In this document: piece after piece, positions 1 to 7,391 of the stretch
Position numbering within the stretch: the stretch's first letter is position 1
How the letters are laid out: each line of letters begins with the position of its first letter
Assembly: GCA_964517075.1 (NCBI GenBank)
Contig: CAZFAT010000167.1
Span: forward strand, 1-15,415
Origin: CAZFAT01 sp964517075
Lineage (GTDB): Bacteria > Acidobacteriota > Vicinamibacteria > Vicinamibacterales > SCN-69-37
Reading direction: 5' to 3'
DNA: 15,415 nt
Translations under genes and position numbers: made by a program
The notes under the pieces: model-generated
Database searches by the model: none
What the model was told of the DNA's origin: nothing
What the model saw: only the letters and a program-made list of their open reading frames with translations

Positions 1-10
1 GTAGTGCCCG

Positions 11-682
11 ATGAGCGACCCCCGCTGGACTGCCGTCGATCAGTACGTCGCCGGCCTGTTCGAGCCACCTGACGCCGCGCTGGAGGCGGCGCTGGCAGAC
101 AGTCAGGCGGCGGGCCTGCCGCCGATCAATGTCACGGCGAACCAGGGGCGCATGCTGCACCTGATCGCGCGCGCCATGGGCGCCCGCCGGATTCTCGAGA
201 TCGGCACGCTCGGCGGCTACAGCACGATCTTCTTCGCACGGGCGCTGCCGCCGGGGGGCCGAGTCGTGACGCTCGAAGCCGAGCCGCGGCACGCTGAGGT
301 GGCGCGCGCGAACTTCGCCCGTGCCGGGCTCAGTGATGTCATCGATCTGCGGCTCGGGCCCGCCCTCGAGACGCTGCCGCGGCTGGTCGAGTCAGGGGCG
401 GGGCCGTTCGATGTGATCTTCATCGACGCGCACAAACCGGAGTATCCGGACTATCTGACGTGGGCGCTGAAGCTGTCGCGCCCTGGCACGCTGATCATCG
501 CGGACAACATCGTCCGCAGCGGCGCCGTCGCCGACGCCGCCAGCACGGACGCGAACGTCCAGGGCGTGCGCCGGTTCAACGCCCAGCTCGCCGCCGAACC
601 CCGCGTGAGCGCGACCATCGTCCAGACCGTCGGGAGCAAAGGGTACGACGGCTTTGCGATGGCGGTGGTCCACACGGATTAG
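11..682 (+). CDS. SAM-dependent O-methyltransferase (Methyltransf_3, caffeoyl-CoA OMT type)
   Basis: The 223-residue protein has the full length of the class I, metal-dependent O-methyltransferase family, which moves a methyl group from S-adenosylmethionine to a hydroxyl, often of a catechol. The glycine-rich SAM motif EIGTLGGYS is at residues 63-71, with an acidic ribose-binding stretch (LEAEP, 88-92) after it. Asp139 in FIDAHK and the Asp165-Asn166 pair match the family's three divalent-metal ligands. No signal peptide is visible, so it should be cytosolic. The ATG at 11 is the first in frame; it lies so near the window edge that upstream context is unseen. The GNAT gene follows closely on the same strand. 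The family is secure; the substrate cannot be read from the sequence. Confidence 0.93.
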   Translation: MSDPRWTAVDQYVAGLFEPPDAALEAALADSQAAGLPPINVTANQGRMLHLIARAMGARRILEIGTLGGYSTIFFARALPPGGRVVTLEAEPRHAEVARANFARAGLSDVIDLRLGPALETLPRLVESGAGPFDVIFIDAHKPEYPDYLTWALKLSRPGTLIIADNIVRSGAVADAASTDANVQGVRRFNAQLAAEPRVSATIVQTVGSKGYDGFAMAVVHTD

Positions 683-732
683 AAATGGAGGAGCCGGCTA
701 CGCCGCCGTGGCGGTCGGCTTCTGAATTCCGA

Positions 733-1614
733 ATGACGCACCGGCCCGGCCTGACCGTCGTGTCCGTTACCGCTGCGAACATCGGCCCTGTGCTCGAATA
801 TCTCGAAAGCCATCTCGACACGTCCATTTTTCTGCTCTCCTGTCTGACAATGTTCGGACCCGAAATGGGGACCGACGGACGCTCGGGCAACTATCGCGCG
901 ATCGAGGGCACGGATGGGGTGTCAGCCGTCTGGTCGCTGACGCGACGGGGCCACCTGCTGGCCCAGACTGGCGGACGGACGGACCTCACCCACGACATCC
1001 TCCAGTCCTGCGCGTCCGATCCGGTGCGTCTCTGCGGGGTCGTCGCCGAGTGGCAACTTGCCGACGCGTTGTGGCAGGTCATCACACCTCGCGCCTCTTT
1101 CCAGCGGACATACGCGGCGAAGAGCACCGTGTACGCCCTGGAGCTGGTGAGCGCCCCTCCGGCCGCGGACGTTGGGATCGACGTGCGCGTGCTCGACGCA
1201 TCGGACTTCGAAGCGTGGGATGCGTTGAACGTGGCATTCACCGCCGAGGAGGGCGCCCCCATGGGCGCCGATGTCGCCGCCCGTCGGACGTACTTCGAAG
1301 CGTGCGCCGCCAGCGGGCACTGCTGGGGCGGCTTCGATGGCGACGCGCTGGTCACCATGGCGGCGCTCGACCACGACTATGCCTGGGCCGCGCAGATCGG
1401 CGGCATTTTCACGCGCCCGGACCGGCGTGGGCGTGGCTTCGCACGTGCGATCCTGACGCGCGTGTTGAACGACCTGCGCGACCGGCGATACACGCGGGCC
1501 GTCCTGTTCGGCTACGAACGCGAGGCGGCTCGCCGGCTGTACGAGGCCGTCGGGTTTCGCGCGACTGGTCACTTCGGTCTGCTCTACGGGACGTGGCACA
1601 AGGCGGGCGGTTGA
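733..1614 (+). CDS. GNAT family N-acetyltransferase, two-part
   Basis: The 293-residue protein carries a C-terminal GNAT fold, which transfers acetyl from acetyl-CoA to an amine. The acetyl-CoA loop (motif A) is IGGIFTRPDRRGRGFARAI at about 222-240, with RRGRGFA as the pyrophosphate-binding turn, followed by EAARRLYEAVGFRATG (264-279), the usual motif B. The first 140 or so residues look like the degenerate N-terminal half seen in two-domain GNATs. The frame stays open far upstream, over the methyltransferase, but that part is a shadow. ATG 733 is chosen because the conserved-looking sequence begins just after it; ATG 685, two bases after the preceding stop, would add 16 residues and is the alternative. 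Neither has a convincing ribosome binding site. Its stop is one base before the next gene's ATG. Substrate unknown. Confidence 0.85.
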   Translation: MTHRPGLTVVSVTAANIGPVLEYLESHLDTSIFLLSCLTMFGPEMGTDGRSGNYRAIEGTDGVSAVWSLTRRGHLLAQTGGRTDLTHDILQSCASDPVRLCGVVAEWQLADALWQVITPRASFQRTYAAKSTVYALELVSAPPAADVGIDVRVLDASDFEAWDALNVAFTAEEGAPMGADVAARRTYFEACAASGHCWGGFDGDALVTMAALDHDYAWAAQIGGIFTRPDRRGRGFARAILTRVLNDLRDRRYTRAVLFGYEREAARRLYEAVGFRATGHFGLLYGTWHKAGG

Positions 1615-1615
1615 C

Positions 1616-2317
1616 ATGCACGCCGGCAAGCCCCGCGGCGAGATCGCGCGCGCGGTCGTTGCCGCATCCATGGTCGTTGCGCTGCTGCTGGGAGTCAGAG
1701 CCTTCAGCCAGACTGGCGGCTACCCCCAACTGCTGCCAGTCGACGAGGCGGGCCAGCGTCCCGAATTCTTTTCCTTCCGCGCGCACCTGCAACGCGCGGT
1801 CGCACGCCGGGACTGGCCGGCCGTGCTGGCCGTCGTGCACCCCAAGATTCGCAACTCGTTCGGGCCCGACGACGGGCTGGTGACGTTTCGCGAGCAGTGG
1901 AAGGCGGAGCGCGCCGACGGTGCGCTGTGGGAGACGCTCGGGACCGTGCTCGCGCTCGGCGGTTCGTTCGACCAGGCCGGCAACTTCATGGCGCCGTATG
2001 TGTACAGCCGCTGGCCGGGCACGGTCGATGGGTTCGAGCATGTGGCCGTGACGGGCAGTCGCGTGCGCGTGCGCGCGGCGCCGCGTGCCGACGCCGACGT
2101 GCTCGCCGCGCTCAGCTACGCCATCCTCCGCCGCCAGTACGCCGCGGACCGCCAGATCGCGCCGGACGTGGCGGATCAGTGGACCGCGGTCGCGCTCGCC
2201 GGCGGCCGCACCGGATTCATTGCCGCTCAGTACGTGCGCAGCCCCATCGACTACCGCGCGATCTTCGCCGAGGAAGACGGTCGCTGGCGGCTGATGGCCC
2301 TCATCGCCGGCGATTGA
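1616..2317 (+). CDS. Exported protein with bacterial SH3-like domain
   Basis: The 233-residue protein begins with a basic stretch (MHAGKPRGEIAR) and a hydrophobic helix (about 13-30, AVVAASMVVALLLGVRAF), which is either a signal peptide or a membrane anchor. The middle (about 50-130) is rich in Trp and Phe and I do not recognise it. Residues about 142-208 resemble a bacterial SH3 (SH3_3) domain: VTGSRVRVRAAPRADADVLA at the start and GGRTGFIAAQYVRSP at the end, the usual pattern of domains that bind cell-wall or peptide ligands. The C-terminus (about 216-230, EEDGRWRLMALIAG) looks like the last strand of an NTF2-like or DUF4440-type fold, which is tentative. Its ATG lies one base after the GNAT stop, so the two are likely co-transcribed and translationally coupled. 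Function unknown; export is the best-supported statement. Confidence 0.72.
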   Translation: MHAGKPRGEIARAVVAASMVVALLLGVRAFSQTGGYPQLLPVDEAGQRPEFFSFRAHLQRAVARRDWPAVLAVVHPKIRNSFGPDDGLVTFREQWKAERADGALWETLGTVLALGGSFDQAGNFMAPYVYSRWPGTVDGFEHVAVTGSRVRVRAAPRADADVLAALSYAILRRQYAADRQIAPDVADQWTAVALAGGRTGFIAAQYVRSPIDYRAIFAEEDGRWRLMALIAGD

Positions 2318-2337
2318 TTCGCCGGTTCGATGCTCGT

Positions 2338-2400
2338 AGCCGCCGGGCTTCAGCCCGGCGGTCATCGAGGGGTGGGCCCGCACTCCCGCCCTGGCGGGCG
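2338..2400. repeat. Pair of GC-rich palindromes between genes
   Basis: About 20 bases after the stop of the SH3-like gene, 2340-2348 (CCGCCGGGC) pairs perfectly with 2353-2361 (GCCCGGCGG) around the four-base loop TTCA. Some 24 bases on, 2385-2389 (CCCGC) and 2394-2398 (GCGGG) form a second, smaller hairpin. Neither is followed by a T tract, so this is not a standard intrinsic terminator. Two hairpins in one short spacer recall REP/REPIN-type interspersed elements, and such palindromes may also protect mRNA 3' ends. The rest of the spacer, 2401-2484, holds only the ribosome binding site of the next gene. Confidence 0.5.
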
Positions 2401-2484
2401 AGGCAAGCAAGTGTGATCATGGTGCGGTCGGTGCCACTGCCCCCGGGTGCCGCTGGACGGGTCCAGTCACATGAGGGAGGTGTC

Positions 2485-3036
2485 ATGGCACTGCGGTTCT
2501 GGAGGCTTGGCGCGGCGCTGGCGCTTGGCTTGTCCCTGGCGATCGCTCCAGGTTGCTCGTCGTCCACGTCGCCGCGGCTGAATCTCAGCGTCGAGATTTC
2601 GGATCCCGCGGGCGACGCGCCGGTCTCGGCCGTCGTGCCGAACCCGCCCGATCTCGTGCGCGCCAGTGTGAACGTCAACCGCGGCCTCATCACGTTCGAG
2701 ATTCTCTTCGCCGCTGGCTGGGAGCCGGCGACGACGTTCCTGACGATCGATCTCGACGTGGATCAGGACGCCGCGACGGGCGTGGCGACCGCCGGTCTTG
2801 GCGTCGACTACGAATTCGGCCCGAGCGGCATCGTGCGCTTCGACGGGATGAACACCACGGTCGTGGGCATGCCCACCACGGAGTCTTCTTCCACCAGCAT
2901 GCATCTCAGGGCGCCGCTCGAGCTGCTCGGCAACGACGACGGGCAGATGAACTTCCGGGTGCGCGTCTCGCACGCCCTTCAGCCGGTGTTCGATTTTCTG
3001 CCCGATGTGAACCTGCCGGCGGCGCGGGTGGAGTAG
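2485..3036 (+). CDS. Putative secreted lipoprotein, unknown function
   Basis: The frame is open for some 590 bases upstream, but ATG 2485 is chosen: it has an excellent ribosome binding site (GGGAGGT, 2475-2481) three bases before it and opens directly into a signal sequence. The 183-residue product has Arg4 and Arg7, a hydrophobic stretch (8-20) and Cys24 in the context IAPGC, a weak but acceptable lipobox, followed by a Ser/Thr-rich linker. The remainder (about 32-183) looks like a beta-rich extracellular domain. An Asp ladder, D89, D91, D93 and D95 before ATG, resembles a calcium-binding loop and occurs in secreted acidobacterial and actinobacterial proteins of unknown role. I do not recognise a named family. 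It probably sits on the outer side of a membrane. Confidence 0.75.
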   Translation: MALRFWRLGAALALGLSLAIAPGCSSSTSPRLNLSVEISDPAGDAPVSAVVPNPPDLVRASVNVNRGLITFEILFAAGWEPATTFLTIDLDVDQDAATGVATAGLGVDYEFGPSGIVRFDGMNTTVVGMPTTESSSTSMHLRAPLELLGNDDGQMNFRVRVSHALQPVFDFLPDVNLPAARVE

Positions 3037-3172
3037 GAAGGGCACGTTGCAGGCTCGGCCGCCGTGCGGGTCCTGCCCGCGGACAGCCCCACGTGGTGCT
3101 CGCCGCAGGGCGCTCGTAACGGGAGTCGGCTCCGCGCCACGCGGGGCGCCCCGTCCGCGGTCACCCGCCCGG

Positions 3173-3256
3173 GGCCCGATGGTCGTGCTCTACGGCGTCG
3201 GCATCGTCGTCGCGTGGATCTTCGGGCGGCGACGACGGGAGACGGAGGCGGCGTAG
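3173..3256 (+). pseudogene. Probable remnant of the 3' end of tatC
   Basis: The frame ending at the TAG 3254-3256 encodes GPMVVLYGVGIVVAWIFGR followed by RRRETEAA. This closely matches the last transmembrane helix and basic tail of TatC, the twin-arginine translocase core protein, whose C-terminus typically reads (A/G)P-x-x-x-LY-E/G-x-G-I-x-x-A plus charged residues. Upstream the frame turns into Arg/Pro/Gly-rich translation unlike any TatC, and no other frame continues the helices, so at most 28 residues survive. The piece ATG 3179 to 3256 alone would be a 25-residue single-helix peptide, and expression of such a peptide cannot be excluded. It lies between the lipoprotein and the VWA gene. 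The match is from memory of the family, not from an alignment. Confidence 0.4.
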
Positions 3257-3273
3257 AATCTCCAGGAATCCCT

Positions 3274-5214
3274 ATGCATAGGCCGATCGCCCTGGCGGTC
3301 GTGTGTGTTCTGGCACTTGCGCCGGCCGGTGTCGCGGTGCAGCAGGCGACTTTCCGACGAGGCGTCGACATCGTCCGCGTGTCTGCGTCGGTCCAGGATC
3401 GCGACGGCCGCCTCCTGACGTCTCTCGCCCGGGACGACTTCGAGCTCCTCGACAACGGGCGGCCCGTCGAGATCGTGGCGTTCTCCAACGATCCTCAGCC
3501 CCTGACACTGACGTTGATGCTCCAGATGTCCTACAGCATGGCGCCGCAGTACGTGCGCCTGACGGCAGCGGCCCGGCACTTGATCAACGCCCTTCAGCCT
3601 CCCGATCGGATTCGTGTTGGCACGTTCACGAACGAGGTCGCGGTCAGTCCATTGCTGACATCCAACCGCACCGTGTTGGACCGAGTTCTCAGGGAGGAGA
3701 TGTGGCCGTACGGGCTTGGCTTGCGGCCATGGGCAGCCATTGACGCGGCCACCATGTCTCTCGATGCCGAGAGCGGGCGTCGAGCGGTCGTGATGCTTAC
3801 CGCGATGAGTGGTCCATGGGGCGAGGACCGCAACTTCATGCCAACCGGCAGGATGCCCACGGAGAAAGAAAGGGCGCGTTTCTCCTCCACGAGTACCTCG
3901 GAGTTTGTGCGCCGACGGATGGTGGAGCGGGACGTGGCGCTTTATATCGTGGGCGTTGCGGGATCCGACCAAGACCTGCCATCCAACTTCCTTCGTCTGA
4001 CCGAAGATTCCGGCGGCGGGCATTTCGTCTTGCCGCACAATGCCGACCTGGCGGCTGCCTTTGCCGACGTCGCTGAGGAGCTGCGCCATCAGTACGTCCT
4101 CGGATTCGTGCCCACTACACTCGATGGTCGGGAGCATCGCCTCCAGGTGCGGGTGCGGCGGGCGGGTGCGACGGCACGGGCTCGTCAGTCGTACTTCGCC
4201 GAGGCCAGCGGACCGGACACAGGTCCTGCATCGCCGGCGATCATGGAAACTGCCACGACGGAGACGGCCGTCGTCTCCATGCCGCGCGCGCGGGCGCCTA
4301 TCAGCGCCTATGTGACGACGAAGGGCGGCCGTCCGCTGCCGTCGCTGACCGCAGGCGACTTCGACGTCCGGATCGATGGCGAGAGGCAGCCTGTTGTCCA
4401 GGTGGCGACGGGCCGCGACGCGCCGCTCACCATCGCCGTGGTAGTTGACGAGAGTGACAGCCTGCACTCGGGTGTGGATACCGCCTTTCCGAACGGGCAG
4501 ATCCGCCCGCTTCACAACCCGTCCACTTCTGGCGGCTTTATCCAACATGGCCGGTCCGTCGTCGTGTCCGAGCTCATCGACTTCTTCGAAGAAGTCGTGT
4601 TGCGGATGAAGCCGGGCGATCGCATGCAACTGGGAACCATCGGCCGAGCGCCAGAGCTGACCGAGGCCTTTTCTGTCGAGCGCCGCCGCGAGTTGTTGGA
4701 CGCCGGCCGGCGTGCGCTGATGCGAGTGCCCGGGCTGCAGGAGTACCCCTCGCCGATCTGGGACATCGTCGATCGCGCCGTGGCAGCCCTCGCCTCCGAT
4801 CGAGGCCCCGGCGTGGTTCTTCTTCTCACCGATGGCGCGGCGTCGGCCAATCGCCTCGGGTTCGCGGAGATGGAAGCCCGGGCGGTCAAAGCGGGCGTGC
4901 CGATTCATGTCGTCGGCGCGCGCGACGGGCCTTTGTCCATACAGCAGATCGGTGCCGAGAGTGGCCGCGCGATCCGCATCAGCCCGCAGCTCATGCTGCA
5001 ACGACTGGCGACAGCAACCGGCGGCAGCTACGCGTCAATGGCCAGCCAGGTGGACCCGAGAGGGCAGGCGCGGCGCATCATGCAGGAACTGGCCAGCACC
5101 TATTTCCTTGAGATTGGTACTCCTGCTCGAGGGGAAATCCCGGGCGCCATCGCGTCGCTCGATGTGCGCGTCGCGCGATCCGACGCCCAGGTTCGGGCGC
5201 GTCGGGGTTATTAG
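3274..5214 (+). CDS. Exported protein with two VWFA-related domains
   Basis: The 646-residue protein starts at ATG 3274 (AGGA at 3264-3267); the frame is open upstream to 3064, but ATG 3274 opens straight into a signal peptide (1-22, ending AGVAV). Two copies of the acidobacterial VWFA-related unit follow. Each begins with a beta-rich segment (VSASVQDRDGRLLTSLARDDFEL at 36-58; ISAYVTTKGGRPLPSLTAGDFDV at 343-365) and continues into a von Willebrand A fold. The second has an intact metal-ion site, DESDS (392-396), and a TDG strand (519-521). In the first the same site reads QMSYS (84-88) and the later Asp is replaced in MLTAMSG (174-180), so it probably binds no metal. The second carries an insertion at about 401-428. 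VWA domains usually bind proteins; the partner is unknown. No C-terminal anchor is visible. Confidence 0.85.
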   Translation: MHRPIALAVVCVLALAPAGVAVQQATFRRGVDIVRVSASVQDRDGRLLTSLARDDFELLDNGRPVEIVAFSNDPQPLTLTLMLQMSYSMAPQYVRLTAAARHLINALQPPDRIRVGTFTNEVAVSPLLTSNRTVLDRVLREEMWPYGLGLRPWAAIDAATMSLDAESGRRAVVMLTAMSGPWGEDRNFMPTGRMPTEKERARFSSTSTSEFVRRRMVERDVALYIVGVAGSDQDLPSNFLRLTEDSGGGHFVLPHNADLAAAFADVAEELRHQYVLGFVPTTLDGREHRLQVRVRRAGATARARQSYFAEASGPDTGPASPAIMETATTETAVVSMPRARAPISAYVTTKGGRPLPSLTAGDFDVRIDGERQPVVQVATGRDAPLTIAVVVDESDSLHSGVDTAFPNGQIRPLHNPSTSGGFIQHGRSVVVSELIDFFEEVVLRMKPGDRMQLGTIGRAPELTEAFSVERRRELLDAGRRALMRVPGLQEYPSPIWDIVDRAVAALASDRGPGVVLLLTDGAASANRLGFAEMEARAVKAGVPIHVVGARDGPLSIQQIGAESGRAIRISPQLMLQRLATATGGSYASMASQVDPRGQARRIMQELASTYFLEIGTPARGEIPGAIASLDVRVARSDAQVRARRGY

Positions 5215-5234
5215 CTCGGGACCCTGCGGAAATC

Positions 5235-5262
5235 AACTTCTGGCTTCTCACTTCTGACCTTC
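5235..5262 (+). repeat. Heptad repeat, CTTCT family, copy 1
   Basis: In the short gap after the VWA gene, the motif CTTCT recurs every seven bases (starting at 5237, 5244 and 5251), with a degenerate fourth unit. The same 28 bases recur in reverse complement at 15317-15344 with 26 of 28 identical, which is too good for chance. The low complexity and intergenic position resemble the short tandemly repeated heptanucleotides (STRR) of cyanobacteria. No function can be read from it. Confidence 0.7.
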
Positions 5263-5296
5263 GACCCGTGCCATCATGGGCGTCGGCGGGACCAGG

Positions 5297-5857
5297 ATGG
5301 TTGCTGAAGTCTTCCTCAAGGACGCCTTGCTCCAGCTGCGCAAGCTCAAGGAGCAGGCGGACCAGGCAATTGCGCAGGTGTCCGAGGCGGCTCTGTTCGC
5401 GCTGCTCGACGCCGAGGCCAACAGCATCGCGTTGATCATGAAGCACATGGTCGGCAACATGCGCTCGCGCTGGACTGACTTTCTGACGTCAGACGGCGAG
5501 AAAGCCAATCGGGAACGCGATTTGGAGTTCGAACGCGAGCCCTCCGACACTCGCGAATCGATCCTGACTGCGTGGGAAGACGGATGGCGGCTGGTATTCG
5601 ATACGGTGGGCACTCTTCGGCCGGACGATCTCGAGCGGACGGTGCGAATCCGCGGCGAGGCGCACCTGGTGCTCGAGGCGATCAACCGGCAGTTGACCCA
5701 CTACGCCGCCCACGTCGGCCAGATCGTCCTGCTTGCCAAGCACGCCGCAGGTCCGAACTGGCGGTCGCTCAGCATCCCGCGCGGGCAGTCGAAGCAGTTC
5801 GACGTGTCACGGCGCGGGGAAGTGTATGAAGTGGACGCCGGCGCAGACAAGCGATGA
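5297..5857 (+). CDS. DinB-like / DUF1572 family protein
   Basis: The 186-residue protein has the four-helix-bundle pattern of the DinB/YfiT superfamily, in which three histidines hold a metal ion. All three candidates are present: His50 (in MKHMVGN) and the HxxxH pair His135/His139 (in LTHYAAHVGQI), at the usual spacing. The line NSIALIMKHMVGNMRSRWTDFL matches the DUF1572 (YizA-like) branch, which is common in Acidobacteriota and Bacteroidota. Members are cytosolic; some related enzymes are thiol-dependent transferases, but DUF1572 activity is not established. ATG 5297 fits the family's N-terminus; ATG 5276 would add seven Gly-rich residues. There is no strong ribosome binding site for either. 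A repeat element starts immediately after the stop codon. Confidence 0.82.
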   Translation: MVAEVFLKDALLQLRKLKEQADQAIAQVSEAALFALLDAEANSIALIMKHMVGNMRSRWTDFLTSDGEKANRERDLEFEREPSDTRESILTAWEDGWRLVFDTVGTLRPDDLERTVRIRGEAHLVLEAINRQLTHYAAHVGQIVLLAKHAAGPNWRSLSIPRGQSKQFDVSRRGEVYEVDAGADKR

Positions 5858-5946
5858 GGTTATCGGTCTCTGGTTCTCGGCACCGCACGTACCACTGATC
5901 AGACCTGAAACCGAGCTCTGAGACCGAGAACCGAGAACCGAGAGCC
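5858..5946 (+). repeat. Inverted element built of AACCGAG heptads
   Basis: It starts directly after the TGA of the DinB-like gene. The left arm (5858-5880) begins GGTTATCGG and ends GGTTCTCGG; the right arm contains AACCGAG at 5909, 5929 and 5936 with degenerate units between. Arm against arm, 17 of 23 positions pair and three more can form G-U pairs, around a spacer of about 43 bases, so the RNA can fold into a long imperfect hairpin. It shares the opening GGTTATCGGTC with the element at 10634. It ends just before the ribosome binding site of the M28 gene. Confidence 0.6.
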
Positions 5947-5960
5947 CTGAAGGAGCCCCC

Positions 5961-7304
5961 ATGCGTGTGCTCGCTCTGACCGCCGCCGCCCTCCTGTGCA
6001 TCGCGGCGACGAAGGCGTCGCCGACGGCCTTCGCCGAGGCCGATGGCGGCCGTGATCAAGCCATCAGCCAGGCCCCGGCCCCCGCCCCGGCGGCTGCGCC
6101 CGCGCCGGCATCCGCCGCGCCCGCCGAGGACCCGGTTCGGGTGATGGTGAGTCGTCTCGACCTCGAGCGTTACAAGACCACGATCAAAGGGCTCACCGCG
6201 TTCGGCGACCGCCGGCACGGGACCGCGCGCAACCGCGCGGCGATCGACTGGATCGAGACCCAGATGCGGAGCTACGGCTGCACGACCACCGAACGGCTGC
6301 GCTACGAGTACACGCCGCCGGCACGGCGCGGTGGAGCGGGGACCGGAGGCCGGCAGGGTGCCGCGTCCACGACTGGAGCCGGGCGGGCGGGAACGGCCGC
6401 GGCGCCGCCAGGACAGCGCGCGCGTGGAGCCGGCGGCGCACGCGGCGGGAATCCGCCGAAGGGGTTCCGCGGGCCCACGGGCGTCAACAACAATCCCGAC
6501 CTCCAGCCCGATCCGGTGCTGCGGGCGATCAACGCCGAGCGCGACACACCCGGACCGCGCGAGGAGGTTTACTGCACGAAGATCGGCGCGACCCGTCCCG
6601 ACGAGATGTACATCATCAGCGCGCACATGGACGGGCACGGCTACGGCGCGGCGGCGAACGACAACGGGTCGGGCACGGCGATTGTGCTGGAGCTCGCGCG
6701 CGTGCTGAACAGTCCGGACGTGGTGACCGACCGATCCATTCGCTTCATTCTCTGGAACAACGAGGAGACAGGGCTCGACGGCAGCCGCGCCTACGTCGCG
6801 CAGCGCCGCCCGCTCCAGGGACGCGAGGATCCGTCCGGATCCGGCCGCTATCCCGAGCCGAAGTGGCTCGGCATGATCCAGCACGACATGATGCTGTTCG
6901 ATCACGGCATGCCGGGACCCGACGGCAAGGTCAGCCCGGAGCAGCGGCGCGAGGCGGACGTCAACATCGAGTTCGCCGGCACGTCGAAGATGGCCAACGA
7001 GGCGCAGCGACTCGCCTGGCTCTTCCGCGCGGCCAACGATCGCTACGCGACCGACTACCCGGCTGCAGTGGGCAACCGGATGAGTAACACCGACTCGGTG
7101 CCGTTCCAGGACGACGTGGCCGCGATCAGCCTGCGCGAGAACGAGCGCACCGCGCAGATTGGGTCGGGCTGGGATCCGCACTGGCACCAACCGACGGATG
7201 TCTTCGAGACGTTCTCCGACAAGGACTTCCGCCTCGGGCTTAACGCCGCACAGACCACCTTGGCCGCGATCGCGCAGCTCGCAGGGGCGACGCTGACGAA
7301 GTAG
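5961..7304 (+). CDS. Exported M28 family aminopeptidase
   Basis: The 447-residue zinc exopeptidase has a signal peptide (about 1-25, MRVLALTAAALLCIAATKAS), an Ala-Pro linker (about 37-56) and an M28 catalytic domain. The co-catalytic two-zinc site can be followed: His222 and Asp224 (SAHMD), Asp234 (AANDNGSG), Glu268-Glu269 (WNNEETG; catalytic base plus ligand), Asp309 (QHDMM) and His409 (HWHQPTD). Between the N-terminal part and the catalytic core lies a low-complexity insertion of about 50 residues rich in Gly, Ala and Arg (about 121-170), unusual for the family. The start is ATG 5961 with AAGGAG at 5950-5955. The gene ends in three TAG codons in a row (7302-7310). It should act outside the cytoplasm, trimming N-terminal residues from peptides, and sits in a run of exported peptidases. 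Confidence 0.9.
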   Translation: MRVLALTAAALLCIAATKASPTAFAEADGGRDQAISQAPAPAPAAAPAPASAAPAEDPVRVMVSRLDLERYKTTIKGLTAFGDRRHGTARNRAAIDWIETQMRSYGCTTTERLRYEYTPPARRGGAGTGGRQGAASTTGAGRAGTAAAPPGQRARGAGGARGGNPPKGFRGPTGVNNNPDLQPDPVLRAINAERDTPGPREEVYCTKIGATRPDEMYIISAHMDGHGYGAAANDNGSGTAIVLELARVLNSPDVVTDRSIRFILWNNEETGLDGSRAYVAQRRPLQGREDPSGSGRYPEPKWLGMIQHDMMLFDHGMPGPDGKVSPEQRREADVNIEFAGTSKMANEAQRLAWLFRAANDRYATDYPAAVGNRMSNTDSVPFQDDVAAISLRENERTAQIGSGWDPHWHQPTDVFETFSDKDFRLGLNAAQTTLAAIAQLAGATLTK

Positions 7305-7321
7305 TAGTAGTTCAGCCCCGC

Positions 7322-7339
7322 GGTGCGCATTCGCGCACC
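7322..7339 (+). other. Seven-base-pair hairpin in the M28-pepF gap
   Basis: GGTGCGC (7322-7328) pairs perfectly with GCGCACC (7333-7339) around the loop ATTC. It lies 18 bases after the M28 stop codon and has no T tract, so it may stabilise or punctuate the mRNA rather than end transcription by itself. It overlaps the GTG at 7323 that could otherwise serve as an upstream pepF start. Confidence 0.4.
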
Positions 7340-7379
7340 TGGCGGCGTTCGGGCAACGCAGCAGGTGCCGTCCGCTGGT

Positions 7380-7385
7380 TACAAT
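7380..7385 (+). promoter_or_regulatory. Possible -10 box before oligoendopeptidase gene
   Basis: TACAAT matches the sigma-70 -10 consensus at five of six positions and stands out in a GC-rich gap. It ends six bases before the GTG at 7392, so transcription would start almost at the start codon, giving a leaderless or nearly leaderless message. There is no good -35 box at the right distance (about 7357-7362 reads cgcagc), so the call is tentative. It also supports GTG 7392 over GTG 7323 as the start. Confidence 0.28.
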
Positions 7386-7391
7386 GATTCG

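Noticed and set aside
3066..3080. Hairpin GCGGG / CCCGC after the lipoprotein gene as a terminator
   Set aside because: It has only five base pairs, no T tract, and is common by chance in such GC-rich DNA.
3190..5001. Open frame of 603 codons on the - strand
   Set aside because: It is antisense to the VWA gene, whose frame has a signal peptide and domain motifs; no support for this one.
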